This document shows, in pieces, positions 19,215 to 29,351 of a stretch of 64,000 bases of DNA (its first letter is position 1; the number at the start of each line of letters is the position of its first letter). This stretch comes from Petasospora fabianii (Eukaryota > Ascomycota > Saccharomycetes > Phaffomycetales > Wickerhamomycetaceae), in NCBI GenBank assembly GCA_022641835.1, contig CP048719.1, positions 558,001-622,000 on the forward strand, given 5' to 3'. Position numbers and translations under genes: made by a program. The notes under the pieces were generated by a model. It saw only the letters and a list, made by a program, of their open reading frames with translations, made no database searches and had not been told where the DNA came from.

Positions 19215-20118
19215 ATGTCTGAAGTTCGACTGTGTGTTTTCCCCTTTCTTCTTTCTTCTTTCGCCGAGTTATAGACTACATACTAACACCACCCTTAGGT
19301 TCTGGGAGCGTACACCAACTCTTACAAAGCTCTTTTTAACACTTATGCTAGGATGTTCTGCCCTACCCATTCTCGGAATTGTAAACCCTTCTTCATTGAC
19401 TCATAGTTGGCACAGTATCATTCATGATTGGCAAGTATGGAGACTCTTCACTGGGTTTTATATCCTTAATCTTCAAAGTCTAGAAGGACTCATGATGGCA
19501 TTCACAATGTTTAGAATGTCAAAAGAACTTGAAGAACGTAAATTTGCTTCAAATACCGTTGATTATGCATTTTATTACTTCATAATTTCACCTTGTGCCC
19601 TCTTATTCTCTGCAATCTTTACAATCCCACTTATGGCCCAGGCATTATCAGGTGCAGTTGCATACACTTGGTCAAGAACTCATAGACATGATATGACTCA
19701 AGTTTTATTCGTTACACTTCCAGGTTCTTATTACCCATTTGTCGCTCTCACTTTCACATACCTCTTACAAGGTGCCATTGCCTTCCGTTCATTGCTTGCT
19801 GGTATGGCATGTGCATATTTCTATCAATGCTTAGAGTCTCGTACATTGGGTCCAGTTTATAAATACATTTGTGATTGTCTTGGTGTTGAAGAACGTCGTG
19901 ATCCAGTTGCAAACAGATTGGGTACTATCCATACCATTCAACAACCTGAAGATGGTTATTTAAATGCTCCAGGTTGGTTTAGAAGTTTGGTTGGTCCTTT
20001 ATTGGCTCCAAATAGACCAATGGTTAAGAAGAATGAAAAGGAAAAGCTTGGTAGTACAACTTCAAGTTCTTGGTCTTCAGGATCTTTCCGTGGTACTGGT
20101 TACAGATTGGGTAGTTAA
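19215..20118 (+). CDS. DFM1: Dfm1 derlin (rhomboid pseudoprotease), one intron
   Basis: Exon 1 (19215-19231) is only 17 nt and encodes MSEVR plus two bases. The intron is 19232-19298 (donor GTGTGT, branch TACTAAC at 19281-19287), and exon 2 runs 19299-20118. The 278-residue product starts MSEVRLFWERTPTLTK. It has the derlin six-helix core with the WR motif (WQVWRLFTGF region) and ends in an SHP box (SFRGTGYRLGS) that binds Cdc48/p97. S. cerevisiae Dfm1 carries such SHP boxes while Der1 does not, which favours DFM1. Dfm1 acts in the ER membrane, retrotranslocating misfolded membrane proteins and influencing sphingolipid homeostasis. Translation upstream of the splice would only come from unspliced intron. 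Confidence 0.86.
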
Positions 20119-20258
20119 CCCTTTTTATATCTTTATGAATAAGGAATGTTATAAGTCTGAACTCTGTGTAAATAGATCCGATTAGAAAACTCTAAGCTAT
20201 CTGCTTAGTACTTTATACATCTTGGAGCTACACATATAACACAGCAGAAAAGTATAAA

Positions 20259-21488
20259 CTACCTATGTAATACCTCAAGTGGAGCAGATTGTAAAGACTG
20301 GGAAGCATCATCTCTACTTACTGATATCTTTGTCAATGTTCTTCCTGGATCCTTCCTGAATGCATAATACTCTAACAGGAACTGAACAAACTCATCGAGG
20401 AAACATCCAAGTACCCAATAAGTAGAGAAACTTTGCATCCTGCGCATTGTCAAATGACGAAGAACAGCAGTGGTGATGTACTTGAAATTAAGAATAAAAT
20501 TAGGGAATTCCGATTTGGGGAATCTAGCTATGAGTTCAATAATAAAGTTAACCAACTTAACCTTTTGTGGGTGTGCTTTCGAAACTTGATACTCAAGTTT
20601 AAAATACTTGGAAAGTAGTGAAGTCTTACACCCTGAGGCAAACACTGGCTGAGTATCTGGATCAATCACCAATGGGAAATCAGCAACAAGTTCAAGAATC
20701 GATTGTGGTAATTTAATTGCATCACTGATGGCAGATAGCACATCTGAAGTGTACCAATCAGAGATGAAATGATCAAATACTTCCTTTTGTGAAATGAGGA
20801 ACATGAAATTCTTCAAAAGCATATCACTCTTAGCAAGCATCGTCATCATATGTGTCACTGTAAGGTTATGAATGTCAAGAACACTAAAGTCAAGACTCTC
20901 ATTATACATAAATTGTACCATAATGTCATCAACTGAAGTCTTCAAAGGGGTGGGGATAATCCTAAATCGAAGATAATCATTGATAAAGGAAACTCGTTCA
21001 GGACTTTCGGGTCCATGTTCTTCAAACCACTTCTTCAATGAAGGTTTAAGGGTAACACGTGAATAACAATACTTGGCACCTGATCTGGATCCGATTCTTC
21101 TTGTTTGACAACCAAATAGTGACTTGACAAGTTTGCCAAACTGTGGGTATCCCACAAGTGGAACTCCACTATAGACCTTCTCAAAATAAAGCTTCCAATA
21201 GTCATATGCCTTCTCTTTCCTAATGAAGGCCCCCTTTTCAGTATGAAACAAGTGCTGAATACAGTGTAACGCCACAGCCCTAGCAAATTGGGGTTTCGTG
21301 TACATACACTTATTCAAAGCGATGATGGCATCTCTTGGAGCGACATGCTTCAACTTTCGAACCTGTTCACAAAGGAAATGATCATTGTTGAGCGCAGCAA
21401 TCATGTGGGTTGTAGGAGTTGATGTTCCATTGGTGGTTATCCCCTGGGATTTCAAGGAGGTGGATGAGGACCAAGATGAGACGGACAT
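20259..21488 (-). CDS. RFX-family DNA-binding protein
   Basis: The 409-residue protein contains an RFX-type winged-helix domain at about residues 74-148. Recognisable parts are AYDYWKLYFEK, the core FGKLVKSLFG and the recognition segment QTRRIGSRSGAKYCYSRV, which parallels FGKLVR...TRRLGxRGxSKYHYxGL in known RFX factors. The remaining 260 residues are helical and may correspond to the RFX extended dimerisation region. S. cerevisiae Rfx1/Crt1, repressor of DNA-damage-inducible RNR genes, is about twice as long, and some yeasts have a second RFX gene, so I do not assign RFX1. The GAKYCY variation from SKYHY is notable. It is divergent from the ARO80-like gene (572 bp). Confidence 0.8.
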   Translation of the reverse strand: MSVSSWSSSTSLKSQGITTNGTSTPTTHMIAALNNDHFLCEQVRKLKHVAPRDAIIALNKCMYTKPQFARAVALHCIQHLFHTEKGAFIRKEKAYDYWKLYFEKVYSGVPLVGYPQFGKLVKSLFGCQTRRIGSRSGAKYCYSRVTLKPSLKKWFEEHGPESPERVSFINDYLRFRIIPTPLKTSVDDIMVQFMYNESLDFSVLDIHNLTVTHMMTMLAKSDMLLKNFMFLISQKEVFDHFISDWYTSDVLSAISDAIKLPQSILELVADFPLVIDPDTQPVFASGCKTSLLSKYFKLEYQVSKAHPQKVKLVNFIIELIARFPKSEFPNFILNFKYITTAVLRHLTMRRMQSFSTYWVLGCFLDEFVQFLLEYYAFRKDPGRTLTKISVSRDDASQSLQSAPLEVLHR

Positions 21489-22060
21489 AACTTAAGTCAA
21501 GTTTGTGTATGCTATGGGGCAATGTGTTCCTATGACAGAAGATGCACGGGGTGCATTCTAATCCACAACATCACTAGGACGACAAAGGGTGGAATGAATC
21601 GAAAGGGGGGAAAAGGTACCTTTGCTCGCGTAGCTCGTCTCTTTGAACAATTTTGATGTACTTTTTAACATGATGGGATGTTTCAAATCGGGAAAGATTA
21701 TCAAGCCGGTGTTGTGAAAGTGTGGATTACTAGGAGATAGCGTCAGATCTGGGCCATAAAATGAGAGATGTCATCTTTCCAGCTATCAAAATGTTAATCA
21801 AAAAGTCTAATGAATTACTCCAAGCAAAAAGAGAACGCCAGTGAATTAGTCCAGGTCTTCTATCACTTGGAGAGACTCGTCACACGTAAACAAAAGCACA
21901 GCACAATATAACACACCCGTACACCATCTGATCCAAGTTCTTCTCCTTAAAAATCCGTCGCCAACCGCGGTGAACCGACTGTCTCCCCCTAACTACAACA
22001 ATAACAATACAACTATAAGCGATACTCAGCTAGCCGCCGCTCTGCGAATCACTTTCGATT
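21489..22060. other. Divergent promoter, RFX gene / ARO80-like gene
   Basis: This 572-bp region feeds both genes. Next to the ARO80-like start it holds three CCG triplets at an exact 10-bp period. The rest is ordinary AT-rich DNA without ORFs or RNA genes that I can see. Confidence 0.55.
21955..21977 (+). promoter_or_regulatory. CCG-N7-CCG-N7-CCG, candidate Aro80 binding site
   Basis: CCG occurs at 21955, 21965 and 21975, each separated by exactly seven bases and each preceded by A/T-A/T. Published Aro80 sites use CCG repeats with 7-bp spacers. It lies 84 bp upstream of the start codon of the gene that I identify as ARO80-like, suggesting autoregulation. Confidence 0.5.
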
Positions 22061-24808
22061 ATGTCACCAGAAGATACACATGATGATGACGGCAAGCCGT
22101 TCCGCAGAAACTACAAGGCGTGTCTGAACTGCCGTACGAGAAAAGTGCGCTGCGATCTCGGACCTCTCGATGCTCCTCATGACCCACCATGTGCACGTTG
22201 TAAGCGTGAAAGGAAAGAGTGTGTCTTTGCTGAAAGTCGTCGTGGTGGTATTCCCCCAGCTAAGAAACGTAAGCACGGTGAAAGATCCGAGTCTCAGACA
22301 CCAACACCAGTGGCTGCGCCACACTTTAAGGCCCAGACAGAGCTCTTCTCCTCCACGGCTGCACCTGCGTCCTCATCACAAGCTACTCAACCAGTCCCTG
22401 GGAACATCCTCCCACTACCGTACACATCTAGATCAGTCACATCAGCACCAGATCAGCATAGTCTCCAAAACTACCAGCAACAGCGTCAAGCACCTGTCCA
22501 CACACTTCCCGAAGGTGGTTCCACTAGTGGCAGCGGTGCACCACTGCCTCCCATCGCATCAAGTCTGAACAGAGTCTTCTCCGAACGTGCCAACTCTAAC
22601 GTTACACAATCGAGTGATGAGATGAGTTCTGTACCACCTCCTAGATCAGAACTCACTACAATGCAGGGAGCACTGGTATTCCTTGCGCGTGCAGCTGGTA
22701 CCATTGCCCGTGCCGATGACCGTGATAACATCAATGGTCGTGAGATGCATGAACAATTTGAAAGTTCTGAGGAGAGTAGACGTACATCCAAATCACAGAC
22801 AGTAGGAGATGATTTTGTACCACTCAAAGAGGACAAGACTAACTTGTTATCGATGCCACCATTGGACAAGGCATCTAAAGTACGTCCAAGTCCCTCGAAG
22901 TCTCTCGCTGACATTGACTATATCGGTGAGGACAAACTGCTTACGGAAGCAGAAGCGGAGCATTTGATCCACCTCTTCTTTTTAACAATGCACCCATTCT
23001 TTCCACACATTCCTGAACAACTCCATTCTCCAAAGACACTCGCAGGTTATCCGATCCTGTTATGTGCCATCCTCACCATTGCATCGAGATATCATCCATT
23101 TGAGGCCAACATTGATAAGAGTCAAATCAACAAAAATTCAAGAAACATACAGCTACATGAGCGTCTTTGGATTTACTGTCAAAGACTTATATCTCAAACT
23201 GTTTGGGCTGAAGCCTCTACAAGATCTGTCGGTACAGTCTTAGCGTTCCTACTTTTCACAGAATGGAATCCAAGAGCCATCCATTGGAGATGGTCAGACT
23301 ATGCTAATGGTAAAGACGCATCTCAAGATAGCGACTCTGAAGCTGTTGGTGCTGAAGAAGGTGAAGAAGGTCTCGCGGGGCTATCTGCTATGAGAAGATC
23401 AGATCGTATGGCATGGATGCTTGTTGGTACCAGTGTCAGATTGGCTCAAGATATGGGATTCATCAATGGTTCAAGTAAGATCTTTGTCGCTACGCATATT
23501 GCTGAGACACATACTGCAATGAATTTAGGTCAAAGAAGTATGCTTGCTCAAAGTTTAAGCGAGGTTGATCTTGATAACGATGACGAAGGTGAAGTGGTTG
23601 ATAACAGAAAGCAATTTTTGCATGATGAATTCATCTTAAGTCTCGATGAGGAAACAATGAGACAAAGATCACTTCAGAAGAAGTCATTAAAATTTTCATT
23701 TGTTCACAAGGCCAAGTTGGAGTTGTTAAAAGTTATGTCATTAGCTTACGAGACTGTCTATTGTGGTCAGAACCAATTGGACCCAACTCAGCACAAACAA
23801 AACTTGACTATTTTGGGTGTGTTATCTCCATTGATTGAAAATTGGTACAAGACTTATAGAAAGCTGTTGAAGCCATCGAATCCAAAGAACTTTAACCATC
23901 ATTGCAACTTGAATATGGCTAATAATCCAAAACATGTCCAGGAGGTTACCAGACAGATCGACAAGGAGTCACTCATTTGTGATTACTACTACTGCCAGCT
24001 ATATATCTACTCTTTGGCATTGAGTATGGAGAATCCGGTGAATACCAATTCTGTTGACTCGAAAAAGCCGCTCAACAACATTCGCCTCGATGAAATCACA
24101 AAAGCTGCTAAGTATATCGAGCTTGCCTATAATGCTGCAAAGGAGATTCTTAACTCCACTGTGAGAGTCCACAAACTTAAGATGCTGAAATATATGCCGG
24201 TACGTTGGGTTGTTAGAATCGTTCGTTCCGTTGCATTTATCGTCAAGTGTTTCCTGACATTGACCAATAACAGTGCTAAGCAGCAATCTGGAGAAGCACA
24301 GGCCCGTCAGACATCAACATTGTTGACATTGAGTATTCTTCCAACGGATGACATCCTTCAAACGATTCAAAAGGCGGCCATTGTACTGAGAGAAGCTTCA
24401 CCAGATGAACTTCACTTGTGTACTCGTTACTCCACCATTTTGATGTATCTCTGTTCTGAGATGAAGTATCGATCCAAGTTTACCGCTAATCCACCAAAGG
24501 TTACACCGTTGGATGTTAGTGATGAAGAAGATGAGATCAATTACGAACAGGCATATAATCATCCTGGTCAACCAGGTGACGTTTCTAATCCTACTTCTCA
24601 TGAGGCAGCTCCACCGTATCCACCAATTCCACCTTCAGCTTCTGGCACCGAAGGTATGTACTTTGGATACCAACAGATGAAAGATGCTCAACCATTACCA
24701 GATGCTGTTGTGGATTGGTTCATGAAGAATGATGAAACGATTGGATTGGACTTTGTTGAACCATGGACGGAAATGATTGAACAACATTTGGATAAGCAGA
24801 AAAATTGA
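22061..24808 (+). CDS. ARO80: Zn2Cys6 transcription factor, Aro80-like
   Basis: The 915-residue protein has an N-terminal Zn2Cys6 binuclear cluster with cysteines at residues 21, 24, 31, 44, 47 and 54. The long loop LGPLDAPHDPPCARC and the following RKECVFAESRRGG are typical of Aro80-class fungal activators. A Ser/Pro/Gln-rich linker follows, then a fungal_trans middle homology region (about residues 295-480, HLIHLFFLTMHPFFPHIPEQL onward with WRWSDYANG). The C-terminal end is an acidic/aromatic segment (YFGYQQMKDAQPLPDAVVDWF). Aro80 induces aromatic amino-acid catabolism genes (ARO9, ARO10) in response to Trp/Phe/Tyr. The CCG-N7 array in its own promoter supports the call. Another member of the same zinc-cluster subfamily remains possible. 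Confidence 0.7.
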   Translation: MSPEDTHDDDGKPFRRNYKACLNCRTRKVRCDLGPLDAPHDPPCARCKRERKECVFAESRRGGIPPAKKRKHGERSESQTPTPVAAPHFKAQTELFSSTAAPASSSQATQPVPGNILPLPYTSRSVTSAPDQHSLQNYQQQRQAPVHTLPEGGSTSGSGAPLPPIASSLNRVFSERANSNVTQSSDEMSSVPPPRSELTTMQGALVFLARAAGTIARADDRDNINGREMHEQFESSEESRRTSKSQTVGDDFVPLKEDKTNLLSMPPLDKASKVRPSPSKSLADIDYIGEDKLLTEAEAEHLIHLFFLTMHPFFPHIPEQLHSPKTLAGYPILLCAILTIASRYHPFEANIDKSQINKNSRNIQLHERLWIYCQRLISQTVWAEASTRSVGTVLAFLLFTEWNPRAIHWRWSDYANGKDASQDSDSEAVGAEEGEEGLAGLSAMRRSDRMAWMLVGTSVRLAQDMGFINGSSKIFVATHIAETHTAMNLGQRSMLAQSLSEVDLDNDDEGEVVDNRKQFLHDEFILSLDEETMRQRSLQKKSLKFSFVHKAKLELLKVMSLAYETVYCGQNQLDPTQHKQNLTILGVLSPLIENWYKTYRKLLKPSNPKNFNHHCNLNMANNPKHVQEVTRQIDKESLICDYYYCQLYIYSLALSMENPVNTNSVDSKKPLNNIRLDEITKAAKYIELAYNAAKEILNSTVRVHKLKMLKYMPVRWVVRIVRSVAFIVKCFLTLTNNSAKQQSGEAQARQTSTLLTLSILPTDDILQTIQKAAIVLREASPDELHLCTRYSTILMYLCSEMKYRSKFTANPPKVTPLDVSDEEDEINYEQAYNHPGQPGDVSNPTSHEAAPPYPPIPPSASGTEGMYFGYQQMKDAQPLPDAVVDWFMKNDETIGLDFVEPWTEMIEQHLDKQKN

Positions 24809-27188
24809 GGCGTTGACTACGATGTGGAGACAATTGAAAAGATACATCTTATACTTATACATACAGGCACATAGATGAGATATTATGAGCACTGTAGAAA
24901 TTTATATGTATTGCGCTGTAATGAAACGGTTACGAACATCTCGTGATACCATTTGATTTGGGTAAGACACAATCATGCAATATCTAGTAATTGATAAGTG
25001 TATCGATTAGACCCTTTAGCAGTGAGATCACACCATTGATCTATCAGGTGACACATCTAATAGACAAATATTTGGACCCCCACGAGATAACCTCTTTTTT
25101 CGAACTGATCTGAAACAGTCGGAAAGGGGATCAACTCAAATGGGGGCAAACCCGCAATCACCGTTGTCTTGACCTGACAACGCTTTGAAATCAATAAACA
25201 GTAAATTCCGTTGTGATTTATTTTTCCCGCCTGCTTGAGAATTGTAAGGCGGTAGCGCAGTTTGCAGGAAGTGCCTCAAATCCTTGTATTTTGCTGATGC
25301 TGCTGGATCCTACAGTGCAGGTGGGTTGACAGAAAAATCATTCAATCATATGATTTTGTTTGTGACCATATTGTTAATGTTATTGTTGTATGTAGAGTAT
25401 TGATGAAATACCTAATAGAATGATCGATCCCATGGCCATAGCTATTTCCATCCATCTTTAACTAACTCGTAAGGGTTCCCCCGGATTTCTCTTGTCCCGT
25501 CTGATCTGTAAGTAGACGTGCCTTTATGCGTGCTTATGCGGTGCAGTGCGTCGGGCCTAACTCGGGGACAGATTTGGTCCAGCCGTCAAAAAGTGTGATA
25601 AAGTTGATAAAACTAGAAAAATAAACAATTAGGTCTTTTAAAAATTGGTAAAGCTATGGAACTAATTCAGAGGCCAGAGATATATATTTTTCAAGTAGCT
25701 TTTGGCTTGTTGGTTGATCTTTGCAAAATTTTATAAAGAGTTTTGAAGGGTATATTGCAAGATTTGAAAAGATTTATAAGAAATTAATGTTGGTGATTTT
25801 TTTTTACAAAATGTTAACTGCAACCATGTTTTTCTGAAAAACTCAATAATAAACTTTATCTTAACTGAAAAGTTTTTCAAAGATAACATGTTATTAATCA
25901 TGGTGACATAGTTATCGGGTTAAATGAACAGAATACATATCCATCAGTAATCGGATTTCAACGGCGTGCAGTTCCAGACTGGACGGATGGAACCAACTAC
26001 ATTAGACCTGTATCTTTGGTACTTGCAGGCCAAGCGCAGATCCTTTTTGAGGAGAAACCCGAGCACCAGCGAGCGATACATCACATTACGGCGAATTGAC
26101 GCATACTTTGAGGTTTCAGCTAAGCCCATCAACTTTTTCTGTACCTACCTGCGTTGTTTTGAATTGGAATCTAATGGATATTTGGTTAAACGTATTATTG
26201 AGCCGGGTATATGATCCATGTCGTTAATTTCTGCACTCTTCCCCGCTGAGTTCGAGTATGTATAGACTGCAACCACTTGAAACTTGGAGCTTTTGACAAG
26301 ATGTCTACCGTAGAACGCCTTAGTGGTCGTGTGGCCTGGTCTTTTAAATTATATTTTTGACCATATCTTATGGCTTGTCAATGGCTAGGGTTGGAGTCAA
26401 CTTGCAAAAGAAGGCTCTACATAGCCAGCTAGAAAACACATAAAGGTAACTGAGCTGACATTTGAAATTGTACGGTTGAAAGTTATCCATTGAAGGATGA
26501 ATCTAGTCAACTGTAGCGAGGATCTCAACAGCAGTTTTCCGTAATGACTGTCAATATCTACCTAAAGGCTGGGAGGCACGAGGAGAAATGTCCGAGGCAT
26601 AGCGCTGATCTTTCATTTAACAAGAGAACCTATGCGCATACATTTCTAGATATTTTTTTTTTCTCCCCCGGCTCTTTCTTGAACCAAAGGCGGTTGATAT
26701 GTGGAGATCTGTAAGCGGTCTGTATGTTTCCGCGAGTTTACGCATGGCCATATGCATTAAGGGCAGCAATTTTGTCCTGAGACAGATGTTCCGTAAAAGT
26801 TCCAGAGCGAAAAATACGACATTGAACAGGCGCTCAAGCTTTGGAAATCCTTTTCTGTAGGTGGTGCATCGGGGCTGGAATCTCACAAAACTACTCGGTA
26901 CAGTGAGGACCCGGGTCCAAGGGGAAACTAGTTGATAACTGTGGTCTATCCTCACTGGAGCATAGAAGGTCTCAAACCTATCACCATCATCACTCAACAG
27001 CGGACGATTTTAATGGCTTAGACCGCTGACGTAAACATACGAAGGTTTATGTGCCTTCCGGGAAAGGTGGGACACACCCTGCAGATGTTATGACTTTTGA
27101 GCAATGTTTCAGATCTGCCTCGCTTTTTTTTTTAATTTTTTTTTTTTTTGTTTTTAATAGCCGATGGTTTTTGTTTTTGAATTGGGTT

Positions 27189-27225
27189 CCCGCCGGCTGT
27201 GCCTGGCCATTGAGCGTCCGGCGGG
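27189..27225. repeat. GC-rich inverted repeat between poly(T) tracts
   Basis: CCCGCCGG (27189-27196) and its exact complement CCGGCGGG (27218-27225) flank a 21-nt loop. The hairpin sits between two T tracts in otherwise AT-rich DNA, so it stands out in base composition. Confidence 0.8.
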
Positions 27226-27839
27226 TGCATACCAGTAGTGCACACTGAATGGTTTATTTTTTTTTTTATTTTTATTCCCTGATTCTCCACATCTCAGCCT
27301 TTGTATCATAGATATCAGTCCATATTAGTACGCACATCACGATCAGCTGCAACCCGTGCATTGAATCTCGCTACCATAGTATATAGCCTAGAGGTACTTT
27401 CCTTTAGGGAGTTTAACAGTCTATAGAGAATAAAGAAAAATCTGAAAAAATGGTGACTCCATAGTCACACAGTTTGAGGTACCCACATAAGACAGAGGTT
27501 TTCGGCGTACGCCGTCTCTGACAGCTGTATACAGCCTTACTACTCTTCACCCGAGATCTCGTAACTGAAAGGAGTTCCATAGTGATTAGTACTCGCCCTA
27601 TGAACAAAAGGTAAATTGAATAATCTGTTCATATACGCAGGACAAGAATGTTACATTTGAAAAAAGAATGCAAGTCATAACTTTGTTTTTCAGAATTCTT
27701 TCTGATATGTATCTAGTCAATATGTATCTTAGTAAAGACCTGCGCCATCATCCGGGAAGCCGTGATATGTACATATCATCAACAAGGCATGAACTCTACA
27801 TTGCGTCTTTACACTTAAGCCAGATTTTTTTATGTACAC

Positions 27840-27915
27840 CAAAAATAAAAAAAAAAAAAAACAAAAAAAAAACAATAAATAAAAAAAAAATAAAAAAAAA
27901 AAAAAAAATAAAAAG
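27840..27915. repeat. A-rich homopolymer tract
   Basis: About 75 nt are almost pure A on the plus strand with scattered single T or C interruptions. Such poly(dA:dT) DNA excludes nucleosomes and is part of replication origins in several yeasts. Confidence 0.9.
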
Positions 27916-28200
27916 AATTCCCCAATCAATAAGGGTAATGTGTCAAGCCCTTATGCTGGCCGCGCGCCATCAGCACCTTTTGAAGCTGCAGATCAATTCC
28001 CTTTGTAATTTTGTAAATTTAACAGGGTTTCATAGTACAGTACGTTATAAAGGTTAGCCTTCTATCGAACGCATGAGAAGTGGGAAAAACCTTCCATGGA
28101 ACATTGTGACCAACTTTGGATAAGAAATAAGCAACAGAGAATGATAAACTTAAAACTTTTGAACAAAGCCCAGGCCTGTCTTTTTCTGCCCCGATACCGA

Positions 28201-28260
28201 CATAAACACAAAGCACAAAGCATAAAGCGTAAATAAAGCATAAAGCACAAAGCACAAAAA
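28201..28260. repeat. Degenerate 7-bp minisatellite (GCACAAA/GCATAAA)
   Basis: Seven to eight units close to GCACAAA or GCATAAA run head to tail. The array produces Cys/Leu-rich open frames on the minus strand (LCALCF-type repeats), which explains the long but spurious frames here. Confidence 0.85.
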
Positions 28261-28660
28261 GTACAGAGACACGATGCACAGAGTCTAAGCGACATCTCAT
28301 TTTCAGATTCAGCCCGACATGCGTTTCCTTACTTTTGTTGTCAATACCTGTGCTCTTCTGTAAGACGCTGTAGGCAGATTTTTCTTTTGTTTTGTGTTGT
28401 ATTCTCTCTTCTCCAGTTTCTGACACCCTTTTGGGAGCAGAGTCAAGGTCAGAAAACTACATGTAGAGGATTGATTAGCCTCTCCATTTTATAGTGGAGA
28501 TATGCGGAGATATGCTGCGTGGTACTAGTGGCATTTTAGCCATCATGTCTGTTCATATGAATGACATGTCAGGAATGAAGTTTTAAAAAAGACACGCCGA
28601 TCATTATCATGGTAGAGGAGTAACCGAGGCAGACCCAACCTATCGCCTGGGGACCTGTCA

Positions 28661-28715
28661 AAAAAAAACCATAAAAAAAACAATAAAAAAAAACAATAAA
28701 AAAATAAAAAAAAAC
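28661..28715. repeat. A-rich tract with C/T interruptions
   Basis: Runs of 7-9 A separated by CCAT, CAAT or T make a second long A tract 0.8 kb from the first one, in the same orientation. Confidence 0.85.
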
Positions 28716-29026
28716 ACTTGTGTGGGAGCCAACTCCGGTTAACGACTCTTTCTATCCGGGGAACAAAGCAAAAGACACTTAATGTTTTGAGCTGATTGTG
28801 GAAACTGACCATTATATATTCATCATTAGCATCCCTTTTCAGTGTTAATAGACGTTATTACCCTTAAAACACACTTATAGCAACCAATCACGATAAAGCA
28901 CGACTGACGAGGCGATGTTTTTAGCAAGCGTTTCAGTCCGGGTGTTGGAACTTGCTATTGTATAAAAAACACAATGAATCCCTCCCATTTCCTCACTTCA
29001 ACTACAACATAGCACACATATAGCGA

Positions 29027-29030
<4 letters not shown>

Positions 29031-29062
<32 letters not shown>
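29031..29062. repeat. (AC)16 microsatellite in the 5' leader of the zinc-ribbon gene
   Basis: Sixteen perfect AC units end 38 bp before the ATG at 29100, most likely inside the transcribed leader. A similar but shorter CA run (about 31404-31430) precedes the next gene, so CA-rich leaders recur in this segment. Confidence 0.9.
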
Positions 29063-29068
<6 letters not shown>

Positions 29069-29099
29069 TACACCAGTACAGACATAATCTAATTAAACC

Positions 29100-29351
29100 A
29101 TGTCCTTCGTCCCTTTAATTTGCGGTACGAATAACTACGACTCAAATCTTTCCGAATATCCATCCGATTTACAATGTCCCAACTGTCATAACAACTCAGT
29201 TCATGCCATCAAGAGAAGAGAGTTTTTCACAATTTGGTTTATTCCTCTTGTACCTATGTATTGGGGAAAGCAGCTCGCTTGTACAATTTGTACATGGAGA
29301 CAGGATGTTAGTACATCGGATTTGGAGAAGTATCAAATACCAAAGAAATAA
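29100..29351 (+). CDS. Small zinc-ribbon protein (zinc_ribbon_15-like)
   Basis: The 83-residue protein has two CxxC knuckles, CPNC (26-29) and CTIC (61-64), which can bind one zinc. Between them is the amphipathic/aromatic segment REFFTIWFIPLVPMYWGKQ (40-58) characteristic of a family of small fungal zinc-ribbon proteins of unknown function, probably membrane-associated. A TATA-like TATAAAAAA lies about 140 bp upstream and a CA-repeat leader precedes the ATG. It is the only gene between 24.8 and 31.5 kb. The reaction or partner is unknown. Confidence 0.82.
   Translation: MSFVPLICGTNNYDSNLSEYPSDLQCPNCHNNSVHAIKRREFFTIWFIPLVPMYWGKQLACTICTWRQDVSTSDLEKYQIPKK

Larger units (their letters stand above)
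24809..29099. other. 4.3-kb gene-free AT-rich region
   Basis: This is the largest gene desert of the window. It holds an AT-rich core at 25590-25925 with small inverted repeats, an inverted repeat CGTTGTC/GACAACG near 25160, homopolymer T tracts (27124-27155, 27253-27277), A tracts (27840-27915, 28661-28715), a GC hairpin (27189-27225) and a 7-bp minisatellite (28201-28260). Frames of 80-135 codons at 25966-26214, 26617-26997 and 28019-28426 lack any recognisable motif or coding bias. A centromere, replication origin or decayed intergenic insertions are possible; none is proven. Confidence 0.6.

Noticed and set aside
25250-25300. tRNA-like A-box and B-box fragments (TAGCGCAGT, CTCAAATCC)
   Set aside because: The spacing is far too short and no cloverleaf or acceptor stem can be drawn.
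25820-25925. Point centromere of the S. cerevisiae kind
   Set aside because: No CDEI RTCACRTG and no CDEIII with the essential CCG next to an AT-rich CDEII; only loose similarity to TGTTTTT.
25966-26214. 82-codon frame following the AT-rich core
   Set aside because: Composition looks random and no family is recognised.
26617-26997. 126-codon minus-strand frame in the gene desert
   Set aside because: No domain, no codon bias like the neighbouring genes and no recognisable promoter; such length is expected by chance at this base composition.
28019-28426. 135-codon minus-strand frame rich in Cys, Leu and Phe
   Set aside because: It is a translation of the GCACAAA minisatellite and flanking low-complexity DNA; no conserved motif.
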